NCBI GenBank assembly: GCA_900088475.1
Contig: FLMG01001738.1
Span: forward strand, 1 to 30,436
DNA length: 30,436 nucleotides
Direction of reading: 5' to 3'
Source: Hyphochytrium catenoides
Lineage: Eukaryota; Sar; Hyphochytriomycetes; Hyphochytriales; Hyphochytriaceae
Shown here: in pieces, positions 1-11,559 of the stretch
Position numbering within the stretch: the stretch's first letter is position 1
Layout: each line of letters opens with the position of its first letter
Translations under genes and position numbers: made by a program
Notes under the pieces: model-generated
The model's input: only the letters and a program-made list of their open reading frames with translations
The model's database searches: none
Told to the model about the DNA's origin: nothing

Positions 1-611
1 CCTTAGATCGTCAAAATACTTGTCGTTGTATAGAATATCTGCTCCAAAAATGTAGTCAAAGCGCTCTATGGCCGGCGAACGATGGGTCATGCACGCTGGC
101 AAAAGAGCTCCAAGCTCCTTGACACTACCGTGCTTAGCCCATACCAGCTCATGAAGAGAAACACGGTCCAAAACCATGTTGTCCTCTAGGACTTTTTGCA
201 AAACCGGAAGCTCTGACGCGAGATCAGTGAAGAGAACTCTGGCTCCCAAACGGGATGCAACTATGCCTGCACATGGTTATCCATTAACAGAGCTAAAGGT
301 ATCGTAGGTTAGGTTATGCTAGCCAACACACCGGCAAGACCAGTTCCTGCTCCCAGCTCCAGTACGGATTTCCCGGGACCAAGTCCATACTTGCTCTCCA
401 CCAAGTCTAAATAATGTGCGAGAACAATAGATGCGTCCCACACTGTCCCACTGACACTGGAGATGTCCTGAGATACGCGCACACTTTTGGCATTGCTAAA
501 GAGGAAGGTCCGGCTAGGTGCGTACGTAAGCTCGCGATGTAAGTTGGAGAGACTTGTAAGAATAGCCTCTGTAGTGCCATCTGGTATAGCATCCCTCTCC
601 TCCTCCATCAT
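1..611 (-). CDS. METTL21-like (Methyltransf_16) protein methyltransferase, partial, 2 exons seen
   Basis: A seven-beta-strand SAM-dependent methyltransferase of the family that methylates lysines on proteins (METTL21/METTL22/EFM type). Exon 1 runs 611 to 332 and exon 2 runs 266 to beyond position 1, joined over a 65-bp GT-AG intron; the splice joins the motif as LELGAGTGLAG + IVAS. Visible motifs are the family's VWDAS, then SAM-binding motif I VLELGAGTGLAG (about residues 83-94), the post-strand-2 acidic VLFTDL, and FDYIFGADILYND, which matches the (D/G)AD-hhY motif near the substrate site. The start is the double ATG at 611/608; an in-frame TTG at 623 lies just upstream but is not a likely start. 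The C-terminus is off the window. Which protein is methylated cannot be told. The gene is head to head with the valyl-tRNA synthetase gene, about 800 bp apart. Family call is firm; subfamily is not. Confidence 0.85.
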
Positions 612-1407
612 TACCCTTAGCAAGCTCTAAGCCAATCTTCCTTTATTTAAAGCTTTCTCTCAGTCCTACATTGATCCTTGCCGAGCGCTGCCTTGAAGCC
701 CCATGCTCAGATGTCGGTCTTGATACCTGACAAAGGTTAGGACCTCAAGGTACATCCGTCTCCTTCCTCTCTTTGAAGCCTCCTCTCACTTCCGCAGACG
801 GCTCTGTCCTTGCCACAGCCCTCGGCGCCTCAAGATGCTCCCAGTGCATGCAGCAGCTTAAACTGGAGAAGAGCTTCATACACTGAGATGATCACCGCTG
901 GGCTGCGAGTTGAGAGTTGAGAGATGGTCAAGACAAGAAGAGTTTTCCTATGGCGATAAATCATAGCCGTTAGCGACCTAAATCTTGGATTATGGATAGT
1001 AGAGTAGGGGATTCTGGATTGGAATGATGGTCATGGTGAATGGCAGTGATCCAATGAGAGCAGATAAAGAGATGAAGGCAGATGAGGAGAGAGACAGAGC
1101 CAGAGGGAGACAGACAGAGTGAGCAAGAGATGTGAGACGGTGGAGAGAAGAGTCTGAGCTATGAGAGAGACAGATTGTGGTAGAGAGAGTGAGAGAGAGA
1201 CCGAGGAGGCAGACAGAGCCAGTAGTCGGGAGGTCGGATGAAGGAGAGATGAACAGAGATCGGAGACGGAGGCGCCGTGAGGTCCTGAGTGACCTTCACC
1301 AGATCTTCATCTTCCGGCAGCTGCTCAAGACGGCAGCGGAGGATTAGCAGACTTTCACGACAGACAAGAGACCAGGGATTGAAGCTTGCAGTTGGAGAGC
1401 ACGCAGC
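612..1407. promoter_or_regulatory. Shared upstream region of two divergent genes, with AG-rich tract
   Basis: About 800 bp between the start codons of the leftward methyltransferase and the rightward valyl-tRNA synthetase must hold the promoters and 5' leaders of both. No coding frame or clear TATA box is seen. From about 1080 to 1270 the plus strand is strongly purine-rich with imperfect GAGAGA repeats, on the side nearer the synthetase gene. Similar CT/AG low-complexity sequence occurs in several introns and spacers of the window, so it may be a general base-composition habit of this genome and not a specific element. Confidence 0.5.
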
Positions 1408-4400
1408 ATGAGTTCAGAAGGAGGAGCGGCCCCCGCACCTCCGGCAGATGGTGCGACACCCCCGCCCCCAGCCCCGCCAGCAGCGGCTGGAGAAGGCGGC
1501 GAGATCAGCAAGCGCATGCTGAAGAAGATGGCGAAGGGAAAGTTCAAGGAGAAGAAAGAGAAGGATCCTAATATGTGGGCAAAGAAGGATGGAGGAGAGA
1601 AAGAGGTAAGGTATTCTGCGGCTCCCTTCCTCTCTAGCTAATCAACTGATCACCTCATTGTTCTCAGGACAAGAAGAAGAAGAAGAAGCCCGAAAAGACT
1701 GAGGACAAGCCTCAAGTAGTCTTCGTAGATAACACGCCAAAAGGCCAGAAGAAAGATCTCTCAGGGCCAATGCTTCCAGGTAAGAGGAGAAGCACTCGAG
1801 CCATTGATGTTAGAGGACACAATAGAGGGGAAGGGCGTGAATGGGAGAAGAGGAGCGCTAAAATTGACTGTAAAACAGAGACAGAGTAAAGTAGAACAGG
1901 ACGGCTGGTGTCTGAGTGTGCAGAGATATAGGGGAATCGAGATGCTTTCCATCGATGGAGACTTTCTTTCGGGCAGGGATAATTACCGCGATTGACTGAA
2001 GAAGAGAGAGAGATAAAGGAGGAGGGGAGAGAGACGTCAAAGAAGGCCCAGCGCCGCAATTCACCCTCCTTTGCCACTCTAGCGTACCAGCCGCGCGCTG
2101 TAGAGTCGTCTTGGCAAGACTGGTGGGAGGCCTCAGGGTTCTACCACGCAGATGCGAAGAAGGCCAAGACTTTGAAAGAGGAAGAGAAGTTTGTCATGGT
2201 CATTCCTCCTCCTAATGTCACAGGTGAGAGCTAGACTCGCTATCCTGTCATTGGACTTAGCAGTCTATTACATTATTGTGCTATCATCTTCGTCATGAAT
2301 TGCTCCGCGTTCCCTGTCTCTTATTTTTGGCACATCCGCCAGGATCTCTTCACTGTGGACATGCGCTGAGCTATGCTATCGAGGATGCCATTACACGCTG
2401 GCATCGGATGCTTGGGCATGTCTCTCTCTGGCTTCCAGGGACTGACCATGCAGGCATTGCCACACAGGTAATGGACTATGGAACCCCTGTTCTACCTCTC
2501 TTCAGTCTGTCTTTGATGTCTCGAACATAAGGGGTACTTCTCTTCCGCCTTGCCCAGGATATTGGTTATTCTCCTCTTTAGTTGTTGCAGGCAATGCCGC
2601 ATGCTTGGTATTCCCTCGAGTTTACTATCAACAGTACGTGCTCTCACTCGTCAACACTCTTTCTGGGTTTTAGTCTGTCGTAGAGAAACGCATCATGAAG
2701 GATGAGAACAAGACACGGCACGACTATGGAAGAGAAAAGTTTGTCGAGAAAGTCTGGGACTGGAAGAAGGTTTATCATCAGAACATCTCCATTCAGACCA
2801 GAAAGCTAGGACTGTCCTTGGACTGGTCACGCGAGGCCTTCACCATGGATGAGCAGCGATCGGCTGCCGTTAAGGAGGCATTCATTCGTTTCTATGATGT
2901 AAGAGGCTGGGCCAGGGGGGAAAGAGGAAAAGAGAGAGAGAGAGAGAAAGAGGGGTGAGAGGTAGGGAAGAGAGCGGGAGAGGGTAAGTCTTGTAAGCAA
3001 GCTGAAGCTTTTATTTCTATGGTCTGAAAGCGCAGGTCTCGTCTTAGCTCCTCGTTCGTACTTGCTTTCTCTCTTGCTTCCCTCCGTGCATACTGTGACT
3101 GCCCCCCATGTGCGATGGGCTTCTCCGTTACTCCTCTTTTTCACTTGCCGCACTTTCTACAAACGCTATCTTCCGTACTTTCTCCCTCATTTTTCCTCTC
3201 TTAGGCTGGACTCATATACCGTGCTACGCGCTTAGTAAACTGGAGCTGCGCACTTCGCACTGCTATCAGCGACCTAGAGGTGGATTATATTGACATAGAA
3301 ACTCCTACCAAGATGGCTGTTCCTGGGCATGAATCTTCTAAGACCTACGAGTTCGGAACCTTGACTTCCTTTGCTTATAAAGTTGAGGGCTCAGGTGAGG
3401 AGGTAGTCTAAGAAGGTCCAAGAGGGAATGAGGCTATAGAGACAGCTTTGGAGGGCAGAGATCAGAACGGTTGCTGTAGGGCAGAGTCCCTTTTGGCGAC
3501 AGGTCCAGGGATGCGTCGCTGTTCGGCTGGCTCCTACATTTTGATCCTCTGGCTGTTTATCTTACCCGCGGCGCAAGCCAAAGTTCGCAGACTAGCCTGT
3601 ATCCTATAGCCTGAGGCTCATGCTCTATACCCTGGTCTCTCTGCAGACGAAGAGATTGTAGTGGCGACCACGCGTCTGGAGACCATGCTAGGCGACACGG
3701 CGGTGGCCGTTCACCCTGAAGATCCACGATACAAGAAGCTGCACGGGAAGTTCCTCGTCCATCCGTTCAATGACAGAAAGATCCCAGTCGTCACTGATGC
3801 AGAAGTGGTTGATATGGAATTTGGTAGGTAGACGAGAGAGATGGAGGTGCAAAGGGCTGCGGGACAGGAAATCAGAGAATCGTCCTTGTGACGGGAGAAA
3901 CGGCAGAATACTAGGAAGAGCTAACTGCCTCCTTAACCTTACCCGTTGAGTGAATTTCTGACGCCTGTCTTCTACGATCTTTAGGTACCGGAGCCGTTAA
4001 AATCACTCCTGCCCACGATCCAAATGATTATGGCTGCGGAAAGAGGAACAACCTCGAGTTCATTAACATTTTGTCCCAGGACGGTTCTATCAACCATGAG
4101 GGAGGAAAGTTCCAAGGGATGATGAGATATGATGCAAGACTTGCAATTGAAGAGGTGAGAGAAGAGAGAACTGGCTAATAGATGAACACTAGCAAAGAGC
4201 CTTCCACCATGATAAGCTGAACTTTTGGCGTCCTCGTGCAGGAGCTGAAACAGTTGGGGCTATATCGCGGAAAAGAAGCAAACAAGATGAGACTGGGTAT
4301 GGACTAGCAAATGTTCTGGCATCCTCTTACCAGTGCTGCATCAGTTAGTTAGTCCCATCTCGTAAAGATTTTCGTGCCGGTTTAACTTGACCTGTCGTAC

Positions 4401-7400
4401 CTTCTGCTTCCTTGCTGCCCAGCTCCTGCGGAATTAATCACCAAAACCTTTACGTTACTTGTCTAGGTATCTGCTCCCGATCCGGTGATATTATTGAGCC
4501 TTACCTTGTACCTCAGTGGTGAGCCTTCTGGTCGATTCGTGCGTTAAGGAAGCGGTCCATTGTTTCTCTCTTCCCTCTTCTCTTCTCATCTTTTCTGGCT
4601 ACCCATTATAAGCATTCGTTCTTCCGCGTAGGTACGTCAACTGTGACGACATGGCGGCAAGAGCTGTGAAGGCAGTCCGGGAGGGTGAGCTGCAGTTGAT
4701 TCCAGCGAACCACGAAGTGACTTGGTACCGTTGGCTAGAGAACATCCAGCCTTGGTGCATCTCTCGACAGCTATGGTAAAGTCCGTTCTTGTCATATCTT
4801 ATCGCCATAGATAGCTACCGCTAATGCAAGCAACGACCTCCTTCAGCATGTCACTCACTTATGAAGTCATTCACGTATAGCTCATCCCCTTTGCAGCGAT
4901 CTTTGTCAGAACCCGTCTAGGCTGACTTTCTTCCTTGCACCGCTCACGATAGGTGGGGCCACAGAATCCCAGCATACTATGTCACTATTAAGGGCCGCAC
5001 ACCGCTTGCCAGGGAGAGTGATGAGGGCTGGATCGCAGGCCGAGATGAGGCGGAGGCCAGAAAGAGAGCAGCTGAAAAGTTTGGCGTCGCGCCTTCCGAC
5101 ATCACCTTGGAGCAGGACGAAGACGTTTTGGATACCTGGTTCAGCTCTGGGCTGTTCCCTTTCTCTACCATGGGATGGCCTAACGTCTCAGCTGAAGGTA
5201 TCACACTTGCCTCTTAACTCGTTCCTCTTACCCTTAGAACTTTGCTATCTGAGGCACACTTTTGTTTGTCAGTCTGAGTGCCGTGTCTATATTATATGGA
5301 TCTTTTGGCTGCTTTGAACCCTAGAAATGTCAGGCGGCTGTCTTCATAAGCCTGCTCTTTTTGCTTCAGTCTGATCGAAAATCTCATATACTCAGGCTCT
5401 GATGCTTTCTCACGCCTCCCTGATTCGCCTATATATCCATTTAGACTTCGAGGCATTCTATCCAAATACCTTGTTGGAGACAGGACAAGATATCCTCTTC
5501 TTCTGGGTGGCTAGAATGGTGATGATGGGCCTACAACTCACGGATAAGCTGCCTTTCCGCCAGGTAGAAAGGAGTACGAGTGCCTGAGATTGGAAGCAGT
5601 CTATGTGATAGGAAACTGAAGTGAGTGGCTCCCTCCTTTTAGGTGTACCTGCACTCTATGGTTCGGGACAAGTATGGCCGCAAGATGAGCAAGAGTCTGG
5701 GCAATGTGGTTGATCCTCTAGAGGTGAGCTGTGACTCCCTTTCTCAGCTGTCACTTAACGAGTAACCATGTCCATCCTTCCTCACTGTCTCTCGTCAAAT
5801 TCTGTCCAATCTGCCGGTTCGTTTGTGGCCCTCGACTCCCACTTCTGTGTTTTGTTACTGTGGCGCTGTGGTTCCTCATTCTCTCAAGCAGCTGATGGTC
5901 TGTCCATTTGCAAGGTTATCAATGGCTGCACACTAGAGACGCTCTTCAAAAAGCTGGAACAGGGCAACCTGCCCAAAAAGGAAGTTGAAAAAGCCAAGAA
6001 AGGGCAGCAAATGGATTTCCCGAACGGCATCCCTGAGTGCGGTGCGGACGGTTTCCGAATGGGACTCCTTGCTTATACCTCTCAAGGCCGGGACATCAAC
6101 CTAGACATCCAGAGGGTTGTAGGCTATAGAAACTTCTGCAATAAGTTATGGAACGCTACCCGCTTTGCAATGACTAACCTTGGTGAAGACTACCGCCCTG
6201 CCGCTGACTTAGCCCAGACGGTAAAGTTCCCTTATCCTTCCAGCGGATTTTGAGCTGCCTCTTTTTACGTCCTTCTAATGAAGTCTGTTAGGTATCTCGA
6301 TCCGTCACCCTTCTTTTCCTCCTTTGATATATTTTTTCTTGGCAGATAGTCTAAACTGACAATGCTCGATATCCTAGATTATCAGGAACCCTGATCTTCA
6401 GTTGAGAGACCGGTACATCTTGAGCCGCTTGCATAAGGCAGCTGCCAATGCCAATCAAGCCTTCAAGGAATATCAACTCGGGAACGTGGTGGAAATTCTT
6501 TACTCGTTCTGGCTCTATGAGCTGTGCGATGTCTACCTGGAGCTCATCAAGCCCGTTATTTACGAAGGTAAGGCAATCAATCAGTGACGTTAGGGATGAC
6601 GAGGGGTGGGGCACAGATCCCTTTCCGACCTAGCAGTCGCTGCTACTTTCAAAGTGCTTTCATGATGTTTCCTTCGTGGGATCGCTCAGGGTTAGACACG
6701 ACACACATTGACTTTGAGCCAAACAAGAACTAAGCATAACACCATCGATGAGAAGGGATAAGAATGAGATAAAGTCATGGTCCTTGCTCTGCTAAGAGGC
6801 ATAACCTAACAGGGCGTTGTTTTTTTCCTGTAGCTGAAGGCGTAAGCTCAGATGAGAGTGCCAAAAGGAAACGTGCTGCCCAGGACACGCTGTATCTTTG
6901 TCTGGACTGGGGTCTGAAGCTCCTGCATCCTATCATGCCTTTCGTTACGGAGGAGCTTTGGCAGCGCCTTCCTGGGGGTCACGATGAGCCTTCCATCATG
7001 ATTTCATCGTATCCTATAGGAGTGAGTCCTCGCTTCTTCCCGTGATTTGAATCTTTGGTTTCTTCTGGCGCCACCTTCATTATGGCTTCATTCAACGGCA
7101 CTATAGTAACCCTCTCTCACTGTCATCTGTATTGGCTTTCCCTCTCTTTTACTCTCTCTGTGGCTTCCGCGAAGAACGAGGCATGGCTGGACGAGACCGT
7201 GGAGACACATATGGAGGTTATCAAGAGCGTAAGTGCACCAAGCTCCTTCTCCTCTCTTCTCGCTTACTTTGCTTTCATGGTGTGAGACTGCTGAGTTACC
7301 GTTTGACTATTCTTTACACTTTGTTACTCCTTCTAGTTCCACTAAGGGCTGCCTTATAGGTGATCAAAGGAACACGGTCTCTGCGTGCTGAGTATGACTT

Positions 7401-8070
7401 GAAGCCGTCAGCTAGACCTCAAGTCTATGTAAAGGTGGCCAACAAAGAAGCCTACGATATTGTAAGATTGTCATCCTATACGAGGCCTCAGCCATATACA
7501 TATATCTACCCTCTGTCCCTGTTTGCCTCTAATATCCTTTCCGATTCTGTGGCCAATTGCCGTCATTTACAGGTTTCTAGACAAGCACAAGATATTTGCA
7601 CTCTAACTAAGTGCGACAAAGCCACTCCTCTCTTTGAGGAACAACCTCCTGCGGGCTGTGCCATCCATATTATCAACGATGTGTACCAGGTGCAGATCAT
7701 GCTGAAGGTAAGAGCTTCATTAAGCAAAGACTGTCTTGTGTTGAAGCTCTCGACAGTAGGATGACGATATGACTACTCTTAGGGGCTTGTGGACTTTGAA
7801 TCTGAGATTGCCAAGCTGGAGAAGAAGCTAGCAAAGCTTTCACCTTCTCTGGACGTTCTAGAGAAGAAGATGCAAGCTGAAGACTATGCAACGAAGGTTC
7901 CTGAAGATGTCCAGTCCAAGGACACGGAGAAGGTGCGAGTCTGCTGGAGTTTGTCTGTGGTCGAGAAAGGATTTCCCTTATTTCTTCTGCTTGTACAGCT
8001 GAGTGCGTTGAAGGCGGAACGGAAGCATGCTGAAGCTGCGATCAAGAACTTCAAGAGCTTAATGTCCTAA
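1408..8070 (+). CDS. VARS: Valyl-tRNA synthetase, cytosolic type, complete, 22 exons
   Basis: Charges tRNA-Val with valine and clears mischarged threonine. Exons: 1408-1605, 1668-1779, 2083-2223, 2343-2467, 2674-2898, 3205-3394, 3647-3823, 3985-4154, 4242-4296, 4467-4518, 4632-4775, 4953-5197, 5445-5563, 5643-5723, 5915-6220, 6378-6567, 6834-7021, 7175-7228, 7360-7461, 7573-7707, 7783-7932, 7999-8070; all introns GT-AG. The sum is 3231 nt, exactly 1077 codons, with no internal stop. Landmarks: lysine-rich eukaryotic N-terminal extension (1-100) ending in the family's [12 protein letters not shown] motif as HCGH (154-157); editing (CP1) domain with [13 protein letters not shown] (338-350) and [16 protein letters not shown] (390-405); DVLDTWFSS (587-595); KMSKS (665-669); anticodon-binding domain from about 785; C-terminal tRNA-binding coiled coil (about 1004-1076). 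No signal peptide or transit peptide is evident, so cytosolic. The ATG follows a purine-rich leader and begins the first coding exon. Confidence 0.96.
2921..2957. repeat. GA-rich low-complexity stretch in VARS intron 5
   Basis: A run of GGAAAGAGGAAAAGAGAGAG-type sequence lies just after the donor site of the fifth intron. It is an AG microsatellite-like tract with no coding role. Confidence 0.7.
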
Positions 8071-10597
8071 GAGGCCAAAGCTGCACCAATTACTAGGACC
8101 CAAGATACTGGTGACTGCAGTAAGCGTGTTACTCGTGCGCCGTACACGCTCTGTTGCCCCTACTGCCAAGCTAGATTTCCTGCGCTCTTCATCTGTTGAG
8201 TGCTGCCGGGGTAATGCCACTAAAAGCATGCTTATCACCCATTTATCAGCATAATCACACTGCACTTGCGTATCTACATCAGTGCGATCTACTCAGATAG
8301 ACAAACTCCTTGTACAGAGTGGAGGTTAGGTCTGCTTGCACCGCTATAGGTTGGAGGTCTGCATTATCTTTGACTTGACCCGTCGGATGGGCATCAAGGA
8401 GAAGACGAAGCGATGGCCTCATTATTTTAGTGAACCATTGCAGGTCACTGTCGTTCCTAGTCCACCTGTCCTCTCCGAACAGTACTTCTTGTTGGACTTT
8501 TGCTGTTGACTGGTGGAGGCGGCATGCTGAACACCACAGATCGTCTACATGCTGCACACCATGCCTCATCAGCATTCAGCTTATAAGCAGGTTCGACCAC
8601 CGTTTGGGCCATCCCTTTTCCGGCGTGACATCTTGACTCCAGTAGGACAGTCTCAAGGACATGAGCATGATTCTGAGATGACGTCTACGAGTGGCAGACG
8701 AGAGCTCCGTCGCGGCAACTTCGGATTATTGCGCATGGAACAGGTACCAGCACTGTTTTGAAGGCGCTCTTGAGGAGATGGCTAGCAGGAAAGAGACCCT
8801 AAGAATAGGAATGGCAGTTTCTACCTCAAGACTGGCTCGATACCATCTTCAGGAAACAGCTTAGCGAGTCCTATAAAGTCACCTAAACAAACTTAAAAGC
8901 GTGAAAGAGGCTGTCTCAGCTGCATCTCTCGTAAGGGCCAGGGCTTGGCTCACTTGTGGCGCGGATCCATGGACTGCATCCGAAGCCCAGAGGCCACCAT
9001 CTTCGGAACACTAAGTCAAGGAAGGAACGGCAACCCTGAATAATAAAGTGAACACGAGGGGGTTCAAAGTGCTGCAGCTACCGTTGTGAACAGCGCTGAA
9101 TCTCCTGCCAGAGACTAGCCAATGAAGGGCATCCGGTTCAAAGATGATATGTGACAGCTCCAGCTTGCAGGACCACTAAGTTCTTTACAAGGCTAAACAA
9201 GCCCATCTCTTCCTTCGTCAGCGATAGAGACTACTCATCTTCAACTCCAAGATATATCTGAACTCTGCTAAGGCATACTAGGTAGAAATACGGGCCGACC
9301 CTGATGAAGCTCGGGACGATGGCTGTTTTCTCTCTCCTTGCACCAAGGCTGCCACTCCGGCTACCTCAGCGCTCTTGAAGAACTGGCTCAGCCCAAGGAA
9401 GGAAGGAACAATAGAGAGCTACTGAAGCTCGTGGATCGACCCAAAAGATAGGGAAGAGCTGCAGGATGGCTGCTGATGGCGCTGCTTGGCCCAGGGGCCA
9501 GGGCGGGGCGGCTCGGGGGAAGAGAAAGTAGGGAAGGAAGGAGGAAGGAGGAGGAGGAGACAAGCGGAGATCATCCAAAGGAGGGAGAAAGAAGCCAGAT
9601 CTTTTCCTGTTCCCCTGTCCAGTCTCCAGCAAATGTAACGCCCTCTTTCTTATTAGGAACCCTCCCAGTTAGATACCTTTGTTTAGGAATAAATAATGTC
9701 ATCATTATGAATCTTTTTAGTCATCCGCTCGGCTGTCGAAAAGAGCCAGAAAGCCAGGTAATGGCAACACCTAAAATAGCAGTGAAACGTTTCTTGAAGC
9801 TTTCTTTCATTTATGTCAATCTAGGTTAATATCTGGCTCCGTTGTGAAGGATTGCAGAATCTATAGGTTGAAAGCTTCAGGGCAATAGGTGTATCTTCGT
9901 GTCCTTTGGCTTGGGGGTGATAGTGCAGTGGAGTGGAGTGAGTGCCAGAGACCGCGCGGCAGGCTGCTGAAGCAGGCAGCAGACCAGGAGAGGGAAGGAA
10001 GGAATCTGGTTGAAGCTCTTGACCTCTTGCACTTGGCGCTCCTTTCCTCTTCGCTGCTGTCCGTTGCTTATCGCTTTCTTCTTCCTTCTCTCACGCTGGC
10101 TCTTGAGCCTTTCTCTTGCTCTCCTATCTCGCCACACACCATCGTTCAGGTCTACTTTGTCCTTCTTCGGTCCAATGCTCCTCCCAAGTTCTGAGCCTCA
10201 CCTGACCGTGTCCTGCTCCTCCTTCTTTCTCTCTTCTTCCCTTTTGTTGACCACCTTCTTTGGCCCCCTTTGAATCGTCTTTGTTCTTCATTGGCTGTAT
10301 CACTGCAATGAAGGGAGAGCTGGGGACGTTAGGTCCCTTCCTGCCTGGAACAGAAGATCCAGGACGCCGGAGAGTGGGCGGCGGGGGGAGAAGCGTAGTT
10401 CTTTCCCAAGGACATACACCAATTGGACGCCTAGGACACAAGTCCTCCCCCACCGCGGCCACACCCCTCAGACAGCAGAGACAAGCCCACGTCGTCTCGC
10501 TGCAGCTTGCATCTAATTTCTTATACGCTTTTCAAGGCGCTGTAATCTAGCTCTACAGATCAACTCTCCTTCAGTCCCATCCTATAGAAGTATAACA
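8071..10597. other. Spacer of 2.5 kb with no recognisable gene
   Basis: This stretch follows the synthetase stop codon. Short open frames exist on both strands, but none shows a known motif, a long unbroken run, or exons that join with matching phase. It should contain the 3' end of the synthetase transcript and the promoter of the zinc-finger gene. Two AATAAA-like strings occur (near 9047 and 9690), too far from 8070 to be assigned. A GA-rich tract lies at about 9520-9570 and a CT-rich tract at about 10030-10260. Confidence 0.5.
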
Positions 10598-11163
10598 ATG
10601 CAACATCACTCGGACAACCTCTGGACCCTGTGTGACACCCTGATGGTCTCTGTGGCTAAGAACAGCTTTTCCAATTGCCGCCATTGTCATAAAAGGTACG
10701 GCTACCCGTCGCGTGCCCCTTTGCCAATCGCCGAGAGCTAACATAACATATCCCTTTTCTTCTTCTCGCTCCTGCTTTATCTCTCTTTGTCTCCGGGTAC
10801 CCTGCCTTTCCTCATCACCTCCTTCTTCTTTGACTAATTATCCTCGCTACCTGGACACCTCTTCCCCTCATCAGCATCAAACAGACAGAGCTTCGTGTGG
10901 GCAAAATTTATCAACACACAGATAGCTTTGTAGCCATTGAGTGGTTCCACCTCCTGTGCGTTGGCCAGCCTCCCCTTGGCATCGACTATGTGGATATCAT
11001 CCAGCCCAAAGACTTTGCGCCGCGCCACGTTAAGGCTCTGCAGCTTTGGCTATCGTCCCCTACGCTGCAGGATCCTGAGCCTTTGTTTGACGGAGTACCT
11101 CCTGCTGCCCTAATGAAAGATTGGACCGATGACATGGAGCTGAAAGGGACCCGTGTGGCATAA
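10598..11163 (+). CDS. Small stand-alone PARP-type zinc-finger protein, 2 exons
   Basis: Exon 1 is 10598-10695 and exon 2 is 10875-11163, joined over a GT-AG intron; 387 nt make 128 residues plus TAA. The product carries one PARP-type zinc finger (zf-PARP): CRHCHKSI (about residues 26-33, the S made across the splice), ELRVGKIY, then EWFHLLC, which gives the C-x2-C ... H-x2-C ligand set in the family's order, followed by the family-typical D-hydrophobic stretch (GIDYVDIIQPKDF). In PARP1 and DNA ligase III this fold binds DNA nicks and breaks, so a nuclear DNA-damage role is the natural inference. No catalytic domain is present: the rest is about 60 residues of unrecognised tail rich in P, L and acidic residues. 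Upstream exons cannot be excluded because the frame stays open a short way before the ATG. The gene converges on the transporter gene. Confidence 0.8.
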
Positions 11164-11559
11164 GTGGCTTCGGAAAAGATGACTCCTTCCACATCAAGTT
11201 CTCTTAATGTCTGCTATACAGTCTTATGCTCAACACTGTCTACCTGCAACGTCGGCAGTGGCAGAGCATTCCTCTATTTATACATCCAGTCGCTTCATAC
11301 CTCAACCTCCTACAACCAGGCTTGTCCTGTTAGGTTGTTGATGCGACTTTTATTTACAGGTTCCCTTTTGACAAATAGATGTGTTTCTAAATTAACGACA
11401 GACATAGTGTTCTCTTCCAATTCAAAGCTTCCACTTGCGTCCATAGCCTTGTCATTGGCCTCGGAGCGACAACGCGGAGCGTCTCCTCCTAGACTGCTTA
11501 AGACTTGTAGCTTCTCATTCTCCCTCTCCATCGGTATCATCCCTTGGAAAGACATCTTC
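11164..11559. other. Convergent 3' spacer between zinc-finger and transporter genes
   Basis: About 400 bp separates the stop codons of two genes that run toward each other. No gene is seen; it must hold both 3' UTRs and polyadenylation signals. Confidence 0.6.

Noticed and set aside
8430-8636. HRLGHPF string resembling the gag-pre-integrase motif of copia retrotransposons
   Set aside because: Only seven residues match; no integrase or reverse transcriptase sequence lies nearby in any frame.
10124-10462. 112-codon minus-strand frame
   Set aside because: Low-complexity GGREKE-type sequence opposite a CT-rich promoter region; starts and ends without support.
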